Positions 28,283 to 38,278 of a stretch of 64,000 nt of DNA are shown piece by piece. The DNA comes from Clostridium intestinale DSM 6191 (GTDB taxonomy: Bacteria; Bacillota; Clostridia; Clostridiales; Clostridiaceae): the NCBI RefSeq assembly GCF_900130055.1, contig NZ_FQXU01000003.1, positions 25,617 to 89,616 on the forward strand. The letters are read 5' to 3'. Each line of letters begins with the position of its first letter. The first letter of the stretch is position 1. The notes under the pieces were generated by a model. The model made no database searches, was not told where the DNA came from, and was given only the letters and a program-made list of their open reading frames with translations. A program made the translations under genes and the position numbers.

Positions 28283-28828
28283 ATGATAAAATTAGAAACA
28301 GAGAGATTGATTATAAGGGATCATGTAGAAGAGGATATACATTCATTACATAAACTTATTTCGGATGAGAAGGTTATGTATTATTTACCTGAAATCAAAA
28401 CAAACAGTTTGGATGAATCAATGGAAAATCTTTATGAAGCAATAAAGGAAAGTAAGCTTGAAAACAGAACAAAATATTACTTCGGGATTGTATTAAAAGA
28501 TAGTAATGAATATGTAGGGGAAATAGGGTATACAGTTTTAATTGATTCTCCAGAGGGAAAAGTTGTGAATTTAGGATACTTCATATTGCAAAATTATTGG
28601 GGAAAAGGTTTTACATCTGAGGCAACAAAAGAAGTTATTAATTATGCCTTTAAGCAAGGTGATGTTATTAAGGTTGAGACTGGATGTATTAAAGACAATG
28701 CTGGTTCAGAAAAAGTTATGAAAAGTATAGGCATGATTAAAGAAGGTGAATTTAAGAAACATGTTTTATTAAATTCAAGACTTTATGATAGAGTAGAGTA
28801 TGGATTATTAAAGGAAGAGTGGCTTTAG
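28283..28828 (+). CDS. GNAT-family N-acetyltransferase 2
   Basis: A 181-residue RimJ/RimL-type acetyltransferase, MIKLETERLIIRDHVEED at the start. The start is the ATG after AAAGGAACTAAT. The acetyl-CoA motif is LGYFILQNYWGKGFTSEA, then CIKDNAGSEKVMKSIGMIKEG. The substrate is not predictable. It lies between the zinc-ribbon gene and a third acetyltransferase. Confidence 0.9.
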   Translation: MIKLETERLIIRDHVEEDIHSLHKLISDEKVMYYLPEIKTNSLDESMENLYEAIKESKLENRTKYYFGIVLKDSNEYVGEIGYTVLIDSPEGKVVNLGYFILQNYWGKGFTSEATKEVINYAFKQGDVIKVETGCIKDNAGSEKVMKSIGMIKEGEFKKHVLLNSRLYDRVEYGLLKEEWL

Positions 28829-28854
28829 AAATTTAAGTATAGAGGTGATAATTT

Positions 28855-29367
28855 ATGATAAGAATTGAATTAATAGAAGAAGAGGATTTTAATAAAGTTA
28901 TTGAATGGAATTTAGATAAAACATCAGATTTTTTATTGCAATGGGCAGGAGAATCTTACAAGTATCCATTAACTCTTGAGCAAATTAAAGAGCATTATTA
29001 TAATAATATTAAAAATAATGTTCATGATATGTACAAGATTATATGGAATGACAATAATGAAATTATAGGTACTGTTGAACTTGCTGAAAGAGATAAAGAA
29101 AATAAGATGGGAAGAGTATCTAGATTTTTAATAGGTGATGAAAGATATAGAGGAAATGGTTTAGGAACTGAGGTTTTGAAAAAAATTACCCAAATAGGGT
29201 TTGAAAAGTTTAGCTTCGATAAAATTACTTTAGGTGTGTTTGAACATAATATAGGAGCTATTAAGTGTTATGAAAAAGCGGGATTTAAAAAACAAAAATT
29301 TATAGAGAAAGCTAAAAAAGGCTCAGATGGATATTGGAATTTATTTGAGATGGAGATTTTAAGATAG
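28855..29367 (+). CDS. GNAT-family N-acetyltransferase 3
   Basis: A 170-residue acetyltransferase with ERYRGNGLGTEVLKKITQIGF as two parts of the CoA-binding motif and FEHNIGAIKCYEKAGFKKQ as the C-terminal motif. An AGGTGA site precedes the ATG. It is distinct from the two upstream copies, so this is a cluster of different family members and not a tandem duplication. Confidence 0.9.
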   Translation: MIRIELIEEEDFNKVIEWNLDKTSDFLLQWAGESYKYPLTLEQIKEHYYNNIKNNVHDMYKIIWNDNNEIIGTVELAERDKENKMGRVSRFLIGDERYRGNGLGTEVLKKITQIGFEKFSFDKITLGVFEHNIGAIKCYEKAGFKKQKFIEKAKKGSDGYWNLFEMEILR

Positions 29368-29384
29368 AGAAATGAGGAAATGTA

Positions 29385-30659
29385 ATGTATAAACCTTTAG
29401 CGGATAAGGTCAGACCTAGAAATATAGATGAAGTGTTTGGACAGAAGCATATTTTAGGTGAAGGTAAGATTTTAAATAGAATAATTAAAAGTAACAGGAT
29501 TTCTAATATGATATTTTACGGACCTCCTGGTATTGGGAAAACTACGGTAGCCAATATTATTGCAGAAACTTCGAATAGGAGATTTTATAAGTTAAATGCA
29601 ACTAATGCTTCTTTAAAAGATATTCAGCAGATCGTAAGTGAACTTGATACCTTTATGGGGAGTAATGGAGTTGTTTTATATTTAGATGAGATTCAGAACT
29701 TTAATAAAAAACAACAGCAGTCTTTATTAGAGTTTATAGAAGATGGAAGAATTACCTTAATAGCGTCTACTACAGAAAATCCCTTCCATTATATTTTTAA
29801 GGCGATTTTAAGTAGAAGTACTATTTTTGAATTTAAGCCATTAGAGAAAAATGATGTTATAGATGCTTTAAGAAGAGCAAGGGATTTGGCACAGGAGGAT
29901 TATAGAGGAGTAGATATAGAAGTTACTTTAGAGGGTTATGAATTTTTTGCCGATTCTGCTAATGGAGATGTGAGAAAAGCTATTAATGGTTTAGAAGTAG
30001 CACTTTATTCAACTAATCCAAATAGTGAAGGAAAAATAATAATTGATAAAGAAGTTGCAGCGGACTCGGTGCAAAAAAAGATACTTAACTATGACATTAG
30101 TGGAGATGCTCATTATGATATTTTAAGTGCTTTTCAAAAATCAATAAGAGGAAGTGACCCAAATGCAGCTATTCATTATCTAGCTAGGTTAGTTAAGGCA
30201 GGAGACTTAGTATCTATATGTAGAAGATTAATGGTCATTTCTGCTGAGGATATAGGCCTTGCATATCCTCAAGGAGTATCTATAGTTAAAGCTTGCGTTG
30301 ATAGTGCTAATATGTTAGGCTTTCCAGAAGCAAGAATACCTTTAGCTCATGCTACGATTTTATTAGCAACAGCACCTAAATCAAACTCAGCTATTTTAGC
30401 TATTGATAAGGCTATGAGTGATTTAGATACTATGGATATAGATGATATCCCCCTTCATCTAAAAGATGCTCATTATGCTGGTGCACAAACTTTAGGCAGA
30501 GGGATAGAATACAAATATCCACATAATTATGAAAATCATTATATAGAGCAGCAGTATTTGCCTGATAATATTAAAGATAGAGTTTATTATGAAGAGCAAA
30601 ATAATAAATATGAAGAAAGTATAAAGAAGTATTGGAAGGTAATAAAAGTTAAAAAATAA
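29385..30659 (+). CDS. rarA: Replication-associated recombination protein A (AAA+ ATPase)
   Basis: A 424-residue clamp-loader-like ATPase of the RarA/MgsA family, which acts at stalled replication forks. It starts YKPLADKVRPRNIDEVFGQ and has Walker A GPPGIGKTT, Walker B LYLDEIQNFNKKQQ, sensor STTENPFHY and the family-specific tail IRGSDPNAAIHYLARLVKAG and SAEDIGLAYPQ. It follows the acetyltransferase by 17 bases with its own AGGAAATG site. Confidence 0.93.
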   Translation: MYKPLADKVRPRNIDEVFGQKHILGEGKILNRIIKSNRISNMIFYGPPGIGKTTVANIIAETSNRRFYKLNATNASLKDIQQIVSELDTFMGSNGVVLYLDEIQNFNKKQQQSLLEFIEDGRITLIASTTENPFHYIFKAILSRSTIFEFKPLEKNDVIDALRRARDLAQEDYRGVDIEVTLEGYEFFADSANGDVRKAINGLEVALYSTNPNSEGKIIIDKEVAADSVQKKILNYDISGDAHYDILSAFQKSIRGSDPNAAIHYLARLVKAGDLVSICRRLMVISAEDIGLAYPQGVSIVKACVDSANMLGFPEARIPLAHATILLATAPKSNSAILAIDKAMSDLDTMDIDDIPLHLKDAHYAGAQTLGRGIEYKYPHNYENHYIEQQYLPDNIKDRVYYEEQNNKYEESIKKYWKVIKVKK

Positions 30660-30725
30660 TAGTTATTGTTTGCAGCATAATAACTTGATATAATTGAGTT
30701 AAAATCAATTAAGGAGATGTTTATT

Positions 30726-32423
30726 TTGAAGTCTAGACTTAAAAGTATTACGATTATAAGAAGTTTTATAGTACTATCTCTAGTTGCGGTATTAGTTACA
30801 GTAGGGGTTGGAATATTTGGATACATAGGAGTTAAAAAGGTAAATAACAATATTGATATGATGTATACCGAAAGAGTAGAACCTTTAGGCCTTAGTGCTG
30901 GAATAAGAGGCGAGTTTGCAAACATAAGAATAGAAACTCATAAAACTATAATAAAATATGATAAAAAATATATTGAAACTATAAATAAACATTATGACAA
31001 AATTAATGATTATTTAAAAGAGTATTCAGCTTTAAATCTTGATGAAAATGAGAAAAGGGAATTAGATGTATTTAATAAAAATTACGATTCGTACAAAAAT
31101 ACATGGACAGTAATTGAAGGAGATTTATCTAAAGGAAAACCCATGTCAGAATATGACTACAGTAAGCTTTCGGAATATGCAACTAATGGAGAAACAGCTT
31201 TATTTAACTTAAAGACATATGATATTGAAGAAGCTGCAAAGCTTAATGAGGAAAGTCAGGATATTTATGCAAAGACAGCTAAAAACTTGAATTTGATTAT
31301 ATCTTTAGCTGTAGTAGGATTTTTGCTTATTTCAGCTACTATTATAACAGTTATTAGAAAAGCATCTAAAACTATGACAGGTAAAATTGAACAGCTTGCA
31401 ACAGGCGATTTTACAGTAGACTTTAGCACAGACAGTGAAAATGAATTTGGGGTTATGAGTAATACCTTGCATAAAACTGTAGGGGATATATCTGAAACCA
31501 TAAAACTTATTAAAAATAACTCAGAAGAGATAAGCAGAAAATCAGAAAATTTAGCAGCTACAGCAGAAGAAATGTCTGCTTCCTCAACTAACGTAAACTT
31601 TTCAATTCAAGAAGTAGCTAAGGGAACAACTGGACAAAGTGAGGAGATTATGAATATCAATGGTATATTATCAGACTTCTCAAATGATCTTGATGAAATA
31701 GTTTCGGCTATAAGAGTTATAGAAACTAACTCAAAAACTAGCGAGACTTTAGTGAATAACAGCGAACAATATGTACAAGCGCTTATGAAGTCTATTGATG
31801 AAGTATCTACAAAATTTAAGGATGTAGTAAGTAAAATCAATAATTTAAGTAGTAATGTAGACAAGATAAGTGAAATAACAAACTTAATCAATAGTGTAGC
31901 AGAACAAACTAACCTTTTAGCTCTTAATGCATCCATAGAAGCTGCTAGAGCTGGAGAACATGGTAGAGGATTTGCTGTTGTAGCAGAAGAAATAAGAAAA
32001 CTTGCTGAACAAAGTAAAACCTCATCAGAAAATATCTATACCCTAATAAGAGACATAGGTGTAGAGAAAAACATGGTTGTTGATACAACTAAAGTCATGG
32101 AAAATGAATTACATAACCAAATAAATGTAATAAGTAGTATCACAGATTCTTTTGAGAAAGTTTTTGATTCTATAAATGAAAACACACCAAGAATTAAAAC
32201 AGCTACAGTTTCATTAAATAATTTAGATAATCAAAAGAATACTATATTAAGTAAAATAGAAGACTTATCAGCAGTGTCAGAGGAAGTAACAGCATCTACA
32301 GAAGAAATAGCTTCATCTTCAGATGAAATGAATAGTTCTTCAGAGGACGTTGCAAACTCAGCACAAGCACTTAATGATATGTCAGAAGAAATGATAACTA
32401 ATATAAATAAGTTTAAATTATAA
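30726..32423 (+). CDS. Methyl-accepting chemotaxis protein
   Basis: A 565-residue transmembrane chemoreceptor. The start is taken as TTG, nine bases after AAGGAG; the ATG directly abutting that ribosome site has no spacing. Membrane segment 1 is at about residues 5-30. An extracytoplasmic four-helix sensor of roughly 155 residues follows. Membrane segment 2 is at about 187-209, a HAMP domain follows, and the signalling tip [19 protein letters not shown] lies near residue 393. The C-terminal end is Ser-rich helical coiled coil. The ligand is unknown. Confidence 0.92.
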   Translation: MKSRLKSITIIRSFIVLSLVAVLVTVGVGIFGYIGVKKVNNNIDMMYTERVEPLGLSAGIRGEFANIRIETHKTIIKYDKKYIETINKHYDKINDYLKEYSALNLDENEKRELDVFNKNYDSYKNTWTVIEGDLSKGKPMSEYDYSKLSEYATNGETALFNLKTYDIEEAAKLNEESQDIYAKTAKNLNLIISLAVVGFLLISATIITVIRKASKTMTGKIEQLATGDFTVDFSTDSENEFGVMSNTLHKTVGDISETIKLIKNNSEEISRKSENLAATAEEMSASSTNVNFSIQEVAKGTTGQSEEIMNINGILSDFSNDLDEIVSAIRVIETNSKTSETLVNNSEQYVQALMKSIDEVSTKFKDVVSKINNLSSNVDKISEITNLINSVAEQTNLLALNASIEAARAGEHGRGFAVVAEEIRKLAEQSKTSSENIYTLIRDIGVEKNMVVDTTKVMENELHNQINVISSITDSFEKVFDSINENTPRIKTATVSLNNLDNQKNTILSKIEDLSAVSEEVTASTEEIASSSDEMNSSSEDVANSAQALNDMSEEMITNINKFKL

Positions 32424-32429
32424 AGAGTA

Positions 32430-32468
32430 AAAAATATCTTCAGGAAGGATTTTCTTGAAGATATTTTT
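32430..32468 (+). terminator. Terminator of the chemoreceptor gene
   Basis: The arms AAAAATATCTTCA and TTGAAGATATTTTT flank a short loop. The right arm itself provides the T tract. Confidence 0.85.
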
Positions 32469-32471
32469 GCT

Positions 32472-32500
32472 TTATAGAATATTAGTTTAATATTCTATAA
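32472..32500. promoter_or_regulatory. Perfect 13-bp inverted repeat upstream of the iscR promoter
   Basis: TTATAGAATATTA and TAATATTCTATAA are perfectly complementary around a three-base spacer and end 20 bases before the -35 box. It may be an operator; no T tract makes termination unlikely. Confidence 0.55.
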
Positions 32501-32519
32501 CAAGTAAATACTTTCATTG

Positions 32520-32548
32520 TTGACAGTAAAGGTCGGATTTGCTATTAT
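32520..32548 (+). promoter_or_regulatory. Sigma-A promoter of the isc operon
   Basis: TTGACA and TATTAT are 17 bases apart, about 50 bases before the iscR start. Confidence 0.8.
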
Positions 32549-32595
32549 TATAAAATAAAGTTTATCATTTTAGTCGGCTTTAAGGAGTGATTTTT

Positions 32596-33057
32596 TTGAA
32601 ATTATCTACTAAGGGTAGATATGGTGTAAAAGCTATGGTTGATTTAGCAATACATTATGGACTGGACCCTGTATCAATTAAAACTATATCTGAAAGACAA
32701 AATATATCCGAATATTATTTAGAACAATTATTTTCACCACTTAGAAAAGCAAAGCTTCTGAAAAGTATAAGAGGTGCACAAGGAGGATATATACTAAACA
32801 AAGATCCTAAAGAAATAAAAGTTTCTGATATAATGGAGATTTTAGAAGGACCAGTTGAAATAGCAGAGTGTATTGATGGGGTTGTCTGCGATAACCTAGA
32901 TTGTTGTGCAACCAGGCTTTTATGGAAAAAAATTAAGGAAAGTATTGATGAAGTTATGGAATCTGTAACTTTACAAGACATTGTTGACGACTATAACAGT
33001 ATGAAAACAAAAAATTCTTTGATAAAAATGGAGAAGAGGAGTGATAACAATGAATAA
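32596..33057 (+). CDS. iscR: Rrf2-family iron-sulfur-sensing regulator, IscR-like
   Basis: A 153-residue winged-helix regulator. The TTG start, eight bases after TAAGGAG, gives the canonical N-terminus MKLSTKGRYGVKAMVDLA; a GTG inside the ribosome site is rejected. The recognition region is ISEYYLEQLFSPLRKAKLLKS. Three cysteines in a C-x5-C-x5-C arrangement (within CIDGVVCDNLDCC) match IscR cluster ligands and argue against the cysteine-sensing CymR type. It likely controls its own operon with iscS and iscU. Confidence 0.85.
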   Translation: MKLSTKGRYGVKAMVDLAIHYGLDPVSIKTISERQNISEYYLEQLFSPLRKAKLLKSIRGAQGGYILNKDPKEIKVSDIMEILEGPVEIAECIDGVVCDNLDCCATRLLWKKIKESIDEVMESVTLQDIVDDYNSMKTKNSLIKMEKRSDNNE

Positions 33058-34234
33058 AACAGTTTACATGGATTATTCAGCTACTACATATGTTAAACCA
33101 GAAGTTCTAGAAGAAATGATGCCATATTTTACTCAAAGTTTCGGAAATCCATCATCATTTTATGGAATTTCTAGAGATACAAAAAGAGCTATAGATAAAG
33201 CTAGAGAAAGAGTTGCAAAGCCCTTAAATGCAGACTCTTCAGAAATATACTTTACTGGTGGCGGATCAGAAGCAGATAACTGGGCCATTAAAGGTGTAGC
33301 ATTTGCCCAAAAGAAAAAAGGAAATCATATTATTACAACTAAAATAGAGCACCATGCGGTATTACATACTTGCGAATGGTTAGAGAAAAATGGATTTGAA
33401 GTAACTTACCTAGATGTTGATTCAGAAGGTTTTATAAGAATAGAAGACTTAGTAAATGCAATTAAAGATACAACTATATTAGTTTCTGTAATGTTTGCAA
33501 ACAATGAAATAGGAACTATTCAACCTATAAAAGAGATTGGTGAAATCTGTAGAGAGAAAAGAATAATTTTCCATACAGATGCAGTTCAAGCAATCGGAAA
33601 TTTAGAGATAGATGTTAAAGACATGAACATCGACCTACTATCTTTAGCTGGACATAAATTCTATGGTCCTAAAGGAGTAGGAGCTCTCTATATAAGAAAA
33701 GGTGTAAGAATAGATAATTTAATCCACGGTGGTGGGCAAGAAAGAGCAAGAAGAGCAGGAACAGAAAATATAGCTGGAGTTGTAGGACTTGGTAAAGCTA
33801 TGGAACTTGCTTATGAAAACCTAGAAGAACACACTAAGGCTATGGAAGTTCTTAGAGAGAAACTAATAGATGGACTATTAAAAGTGCCACATACAAAGTT
33901 AAATGGACCAAGAGGTGATAAGAGATTACCTGGTAATGTTAACGTAGGTTTTGAATTTATTGAAGGAGAGTCAATACTTCTTTCATTAGATTTTGAAGGT
34001 GTTTGTGCGTCTTCAGGTAGTGCTTGTACGTCTGGTTCTCTAGATCCATCTCATGTACTTTTAGCTATAGGATTACCTCATGAAAAAGCTCATGGATCTT
34101 TAAGATTGTCTTTAGGAGATGGAAACACAGAAGAAGAGGTGGATTACGTTTTAGAAGTTGTACCTCCAATTATAGAAAGATTAAGAAATATGTCTCCACT
34201 ATGGGAAGACTTTTTAAAGAAAGGGGAAAAATAA
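33050..34234 (+). CDS. iscS: Cysteine desulfurase, IscS/NifS type
   Basis: PLP enzyme that takes sulfur from cysteine for Fe-S clusters and tRNA thiolation. The 394-residue protein starts MNKTVYMDYSATTYVKPEV; the ATG lies eight bases inside the end of iscR. The PLP lysine is in SLAGHKFYGPKGVGAL and the persulfide cysteine loop in GVCASSGSACTSGSLDPSHV. It stands between iscR and iscU, and mnmA downstream is a likely sulfur acceptor. Confidence 0.95.
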   Translation: MNKTVYMDYSATTYVKPEVLEEMMPYFTQSFGNPSSFYGISRDTKRAIDKARERVAKPLNADSSEIYFTGGGSEADNWAIKGVAFAQKKKGNHIITTKIEHHAVLHTCEWLEKNGFEVTYLDVDSEGFIRIEDLVNAIKDTTILVSVMFANNEIGTIQPIKEIGEICREKRIIFHTDAVQAIGNLEIDVKDMNIDLLSLAGHKFYGPKGVGALYIRKGVRIDNLIHGGGQERARRAGTENIAGVVGLGKAMELAYENLEEHTKAMEVLREKLIDGLLKVPHTKLNGPRGDKRLPGNVNVGFEFIEGESILLSLDFEGVCASSGSACTSGSLDPSHVLLAIGLPHEKAHGSLRLSLGDGNTEEEVDYVLEVVPPIIERLRNMSPLWEDFLKKGEK

Positions 34235-34235
34235 T

Positions 34236-34673
34236 ATGATATATAGTGACAAAGTAATGGACCATTTTAGAAATCCTAGAAACGTAGGTGAAATCGAAGA
34301 CGCAAACGGTGTTGGAGAAGTTGGAAACGCTAAATGCGGAGATATAATGAAAATATACTTAAAGGTTGAAGATAATGTAATAAAAGATGCTAAATTCAAA
34401 ACTTTTGGTTGTGGATCAGCAATTGCATCATCATCAATGGCTACAGAACTAATAATAGGAAAAACTTTAGAAGATGCTTGGGAATTAACTAATAAAGCAG
34501 TAGCAGAAGCTTTAGATGGACTTCCACCAGTTAAAATGCACTGTTCAGTTTTAGCAGAAGAAGCTATTCATAAAGCTATAAATGATTATAGAAAAAACGC
34601 TGGATTAGATTTAACAGGTTGGGATTTTGAAGAACATGATGATATTCATGACCATGTTCATGGTGATGAATAA
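34236..34673 (+). CDS. iscU: Iron-sulfur cluster scaffold protein, IscU/NifU N-terminal type
   Basis: A 145-residue scaffold with the three cluster cysteines Cys34 (GNAKCGD), Cys59 (FGCGSAIAS) and Cys103 (KMHCSVLAEEAI). The conserved LPPVKMHCS segment is present and identifies it as a NifU/IscU rather than a SufU protein. A C-terminal tail of about 18 residues is rich in Asp and His (HDDIHDHVHGDE), which may bind metal. It begins one base after the iscS stop. Confidence 0.94.
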   Translation: MIYSDKVMDHFRNPRNVGEIEDANGVGEVGNAKCGDIMKIYLKVEDNVIKDAKFKTFGCGSAIASSSMATELIIGKTLEDAWELTNKAVAEALDGLPPVKMHCSVLAEEAIHKAINDYRKNAGLDLTGWDFEEHDDIHDHVHGDE

Positions 34674-34688
34674 TATAAAGGTGGTTTT

Positions 34689-35765
34689 ATGAAAAAGAAA
34701 GTTGTTGTAGGTATGAGCGGAGGGGTTGATTCCTCTGTTGCAGCATACCTCTTAAAAGAACAAGGTTATGACGTTATAGGAGTAACCATGCAAGTATGGC
34801 AAGAAGATAAGGAATATGAAGAAAGAGAAGGTGGATGCTGTTCACTATCAGCTGTAGATGATGCTAGAAGAGTGGCAGATAAGCTGGGTATTCCTTTTTA
34901 CGTTCTAAACTTTAGAGATAGCTTTAAAGAAAAAGTTATAGACTACTTTGTAGATGAATACTTAGAAGGAAAAACTCCAAACCCTTGTGTAGCTTGTAAT
35001 AAATATCTTAAATTTGATGAATTATTAAGAAAAGCAGAAGGAATAGGAGCAGAATACGTAGCTACAGGACATTATGCAAAAATAGCTAAAGAAAATGGTA
35101 GATATAATCTTATAAAAAGTGATGATGATAGAAAAGATCAAACCTACGCTTTATATAACCTTACTCAATACCAACTTGAGCACACATTAATGCCTTGTGG
35201 AGAATACACTAAAGATAAAATAAGAGAAATAGCGAAAGAAATTGGCTTGGCTGTTCATAATAAGAAAGATAGCCAAGAAATATGTTTTGTTAGTGATAAC
35301 AATCATGGTAACTATATAACTTTAGCTAAACCTGGTACAGTTAAAACTGGTAAATTTGTTGATAAATTTGGTAATGTACTTGGAGAACATAAAGGAATTG
35401 TATACTATACAATAGGTCAAAGAAAAGGACTAGGAATAGCCCTTGGAAGACCTGTATTTGTTACTGATATAAACCCAATGACAAATGAAGTAGTCCTTGG
35501 ACCAGAAGAAGACATATTTAAAACAGATCTAATAGCTAAAGATTTAAACTTTATAACTTTCGATAAGTTAGATAAAGAAATAGAAGTTACAGCTAAGATG
35601 AGATATGCTGCAAAACCAGCTAAAGCAATTGTTTCACCTTATGAAGATGGTAAGGTAAAAGTTAGCTTTAAGGATAAGCAGAGAGCCATCACAAAAGGTC
35701 AATCAGTAGTATTCTATGATGGAAACAATGTAGTTGGCGGTGGAATAATAGAAAGTATTCTATAG
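34689..35765 (+). CDS. mnmA: tRNA-specific 2-thiouridylase
   Basis: Thiolates U34 of Lys, Glu and Gln tRNAs with sulfur supplied from cysteine desulfurase. The 358-residue protein has the PP-loop [12 protein letters not shown] and the catalytic cysteines in [12 protein letters not shown] and [15 protein letters not shown]. The C-terminal barrel contains [14 protein letters not shown]. It is last in the isc operon, an arrangement that couples sulfur donor and acceptor. A terminator follows directly. Confidence 0.95.
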   Translation: MKKKVVVGMSGGVDSSVAAYLLKEQGYDVIGVTMQVWQEDKEYEEREGGCCSLSAVDDARRVADKLGIPFYVLNFRDSFKEKVIDYFVDEYLEGKTPNPCVACNKYLKFDELLRKAEGIGAEYVATGHYAKIAKENGRYNLIKSDDDRKDQTYALYNLTQYQLEHTLMPCGEYTKDKIREIAKEIGLAVHNKKDSQEICFVSDNNHGNYITLAKPGTVKTGKFVDKFGNVLGEHKGIVYYTIGQRKGLGIALGRPVFVTDINPMTNEVVLGPEEDIFKTDLIAKDLNFITFDKLDKEIEVTAKMRYAAKPAKAIVSPYEDGKVKVSFKDKQRAITKGQSVVFYDGNNVVGGGIIESIL

Positions 35766-35770
35766 AACTT

Positions 35771-35807
35771 AAAAAGAGCTTTTGGGAGAAACCAAGAGCT
35801 CTTTTTT
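35771..35807 (+). terminator. Terminator of the isc-mnmA operon
   Basis: The arms AAAAAGAGCT and AGAGCTCTTTTTT enclose a GGGAGAAACC-type loop. It ends directly before the stop codon of the convergent LysR gene. Confidence 0.85.
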
Positions 35808-36659
35808 CTATCTGTTTATATATTCCTTTGATATATCAATAAAACTTTTAAGTGAAGCATTAAGTTTTACATGGTCATTTACTACAAATTTAAGCTTAAG
35901 TTTCTTAAAATATTCACCTAAATCATAAACATGAAAATCATTATTTTTAGGCAAAATACTTTTAGGCAGAAGAGACACACCTAGACCACTATTTACGCCA
36001 TTAAGAATAGATTCCAAAGTATCAAACTCTAGGATGTTAACTGGACTTAAGTGGTTAGTAGCAAACCATTTTTTTATAAGCTTACCATAGGGACAGTAAG
36101 TATCTGTATTTACTATTATTGGTGTGGTTATATTATTAATATCCTTAATAGGTTTAGAAGAGATTAAAGCCGTCTCCTCCATGAAACTAAAAACTTCCTT
36201 AAACTTAATAGACGGATATTCATCATATATAAAGGCACCATCTAGCTCATGTTTAGAAAGTTTATCTAAAAGAACTTCTTGTTTATCGGTTTTTAATACT
36301 AAAGATACAGAAGGATTTTTATCGTAAAATAAAGCAAATAACTTAGGTAGTCTAGAGGCAGAAATAGTTTGTGTAGCTCCAATTGTAAGTTTAGAACTAA
36401 TTTTAGAAGGGGAGAACTCTTCTGTAACTTCAGCCACTAACCTAATAATTTTATCAGCATACTCAAGTAGTTTCTCTCCATTGGGAGTAACAGTTACACC
36501 TCTATTATTCCTTGTAAATAAAGTAGTATTTAGTTCATTTTCAAGAACCTTAATTCTCATAGTTATATTAGACTGTGCATATCCAAGGTTTAATGCAGCT
36601 TTTGATATAGACTTTTCACAAGCAACCATTTGAAATATTCTTAAATCGTTAATTTCCAT
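35808..36659 (-). CDS. LysR-family transcriptional regulator
   Basis: A 283-residue LysR protein. The N-terminal winged helix is NDLRIFQMVACEKSISKAAL, then YAQSNITMRIKVLENELNTTLF; the rest is a substrate-binding-like effector domain starting near residue 88 (LTIGATQTISASRLPKLF). It is divergent from the DUF4865 gene, with 171 bases between them. A GTGATATCAC palindrome lies in that gap, suggesting that it controls both directions. Confidence 0.92.
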   Translation of the reverse strand: MEINDLRIFQMVACEKSISKAALNLGYAQSNITMRIKVLENELNTTLFTRNNRGVTVTPNGEKLLEYADKIIRLVAEVTEEFSPSKISSKLTIGATQTISASRLPKLFALFYDKNPSVSLVLKTDKQEVLLDKLSKHELDGAFIYDEYPSIKFKEVFSFMEETALISSKPIKDINNITTPIIVNTDTYCPYGKLIKKWFATNHLSPVNILEFDTLESILNGVNSGLGVSLLPKSILPKNNDFHVYDLGEYFKKLKLKFVVNDHVKLNASLKSFIDISKEYINR

Positions 36660-36693
36660 AGTAGAAAACCTTTCAGAAAAATTATTCTATATT

Positions 36694-36703
36694 GTGATAT
36701 CAC
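36694..36703. promoter_or_regulatory. Candidate LysR-type operator
   Basis: GTGATATCAC, a perfect 10-bp palindrome, lies 35 bases upstream of the LysR start in the divergent intergenic region. Confidence 0.4.
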
Positions 36704-36830
36704 TAAAAATGATATTAGCCATTATTTATAAGTATTATACAGCTTTTATTTAGGGAGTTAAACTATAATTGTAAAAACAAATATAACTATTCTTATAATT
36801 AATGAAAAATACAAGGAGGATGAAAGTAAA

Positions 36831-37376
36831 ATGATAGCAACACAATATAAGATTATATTACCCAGCAATTATGATATGAATATAATAAAGGATAGAGTCA
36901 AAAATAATGGTCATAAAACCGATGGCTTTGAGGACTTAAAGATCAAACTATATCTAATAACGGAAAATGGAGAAAATAATAATCTACAAAACAGTTATTG
37001 TCCCTTATATATATGGAAAGACAGCAAGGGCTTAAATAAATTCCTATTTGATGGCTTTTATGATAATATAATAACTTCCTTTGGATGGCAAAAAGTAAAT
37101 GTAGGAATACCACTAATTGATACAACAACCCAGGATTTTAAAAATATAAAATACGTATTTGAAGTAACAAAAGAAATAAAACCTCAAGAAAGTTTGAAAA
37201 ATTTAAAGGATGAAATAAAAAAGGATATGCCTAAACTTTACGATGTAGAGTATGTTGTTATTTATAATCCAGACAAATGGAAATACACTATCTTCTATTT
37301 TATAGAGGATTTAAGTAAAGTAAAAGCAGAAAAAGGGACAATTTATAATGTACTTCATATATCGGAAGGAAAATGA
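36831..37376 (+). CDS. DUF4865-family protein
   Basis: A 181-residue protein beginning MIATQYKIILPSNYDMNIIK and containing YCPLYIWKDSKGLNKFLFDG followed by FGWQKVNVGIPLID, which match DUF4865. Proteins of this family are commonly encoded next to a LysR regulator, as here; their biochemical role is not established. No signal peptide or membrane segment is seen. A TACAAGGAGGATG ribosome site precedes the start. Confidence 0.8.
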   Translation: MIATQYKIILPSNYDMNIIKDRVKNNGHKTDGFEDLKIKLYLITENGENNNLQNSYCPLYIWKDSKGLNKFLFDGFYDNIITSFGWQKVNVGIPLIDTTTQDFKNIKYVFEVTKEIKPQESLKNLKDEIKKDMPKLYDVEYVVIYNPDKWKYTIFYFIEDLSKVKAEKGTIYNVLHISEGK

Positions 37377-37416
37377 TAATAGAAATATGTTTTAATATAA
37401 TGTTGAAATGTATCAT

Positions 37417-37453
37417 AAAAAACTACAGGTGAGATTGTCCACCTGTAGTTTTT
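37417..37453. terminator. Bidirectional terminator between DUF4865 and DJ-1/PfpI genes
   Basis: Perfect arms AAAAACTACAGGTG and CACCTGTAGTTTTT serve both converging genes, with A/T tracts on either side. Confidence 0.9.
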
Positions 37454-37485
37454 AATAAAAGAAAAGTATGTATCACTATCAGTAG

Positions 37486-38106
37486 TTAAATACTCAGAAT
37501 ATCAATATCGTATTCCATCCTTTTAGCTGTAGCAACAGCAATTTCTTCACCTAAAAGTTTCTTAATAATGTAAAATGACATATTAATTCCAGCAGATATA
37601 CCACCCGAAGTAATGATAGGAGACTCATCGACAAACTTAACATTACGCTGGACATTAATTTTAGTATACTCTTTTTCTAACCTATCAATATCCATCCAAT
37701 GTGTTGTAGCTTGTTTTCCTTCTAATAAACCAGCCTCAGCCAATAAAAATGCACCAGTGCAGACAGATGCCATTATATCCACATGATTCATATTAGATTT
37801 AATCCAGCTTATAATCTTTGGATTATGAATTTCAATTTCTTCTGCTCCATATCCCCCAGGTATAATTAAAATATCAAACTGTGGAGCGTCACAGAAATCA
37901 TAATCAGGCTGAATCTTTAACCCATTACGAGCTTTTATTAAGTCTTTTGTCTCAGCTACTGTATGTACTTTGAAGGGTTTTTCATTGCATCCCATATATG
38001 TAGCAATTGAAAATACCTCAAAAGGACCAGCAAAATCTAATACCTCAACTTCATTAAAAAGTAAAATACCTATATTTTTCTGTTCTAACACTTTCTTATC
38101 CTCCAT
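37486..38106 (-). CDS. DJ-1/PfpI-family protein
   Basis: A 206-residue class I glutaminase-like protein. It starts with a short charged leader, then NIGILLFNEVEVLDFAGPFEVF. The nucleophile-elbow cysteine is Cys116 in MASVCTGAFLLAEAGLL, followed by ATTHWMDIDRL and a GGISAGINMSFYIIKKLLG helix. The pattern fits the isonitrile hydratase / AraC-N-terminal-like branch. The substrate is unknown. Confidence 0.88.
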   Translation of the reverse strand: MEDKKVLEQKNIGILLFNEVEVLDFAGPFEVFSIATYMGCNEKPFKVHTVAETKDLIKARNGLKIQPDYDFCDAPQFDILIIPGGYGAEEIEIHNPKIISWIKSNMNHVDIMASVCTGAFLLAEAGLLEGKQATTHWMDIDRLEKEYTKINVQRNVKFVDESPIITSGGISAGINMSFYIIKKLLGEEIAVATAKRMEYDIDILSI

Positions 38107-38278
38107 ATATTTTACTTTTATTATATCTTCATATTAACCTAATTGAATAGTTAATTTATATGCTTTCATTGAATTAGCTGTAAAAAATGCTATATAATAA
38201 CTATATAAGGAAATAGAAATGAGGAGAACTTTAAGATTACTATAGTTGAGCTTGCAGTATAGTAAGGAGGTCTTTTTT

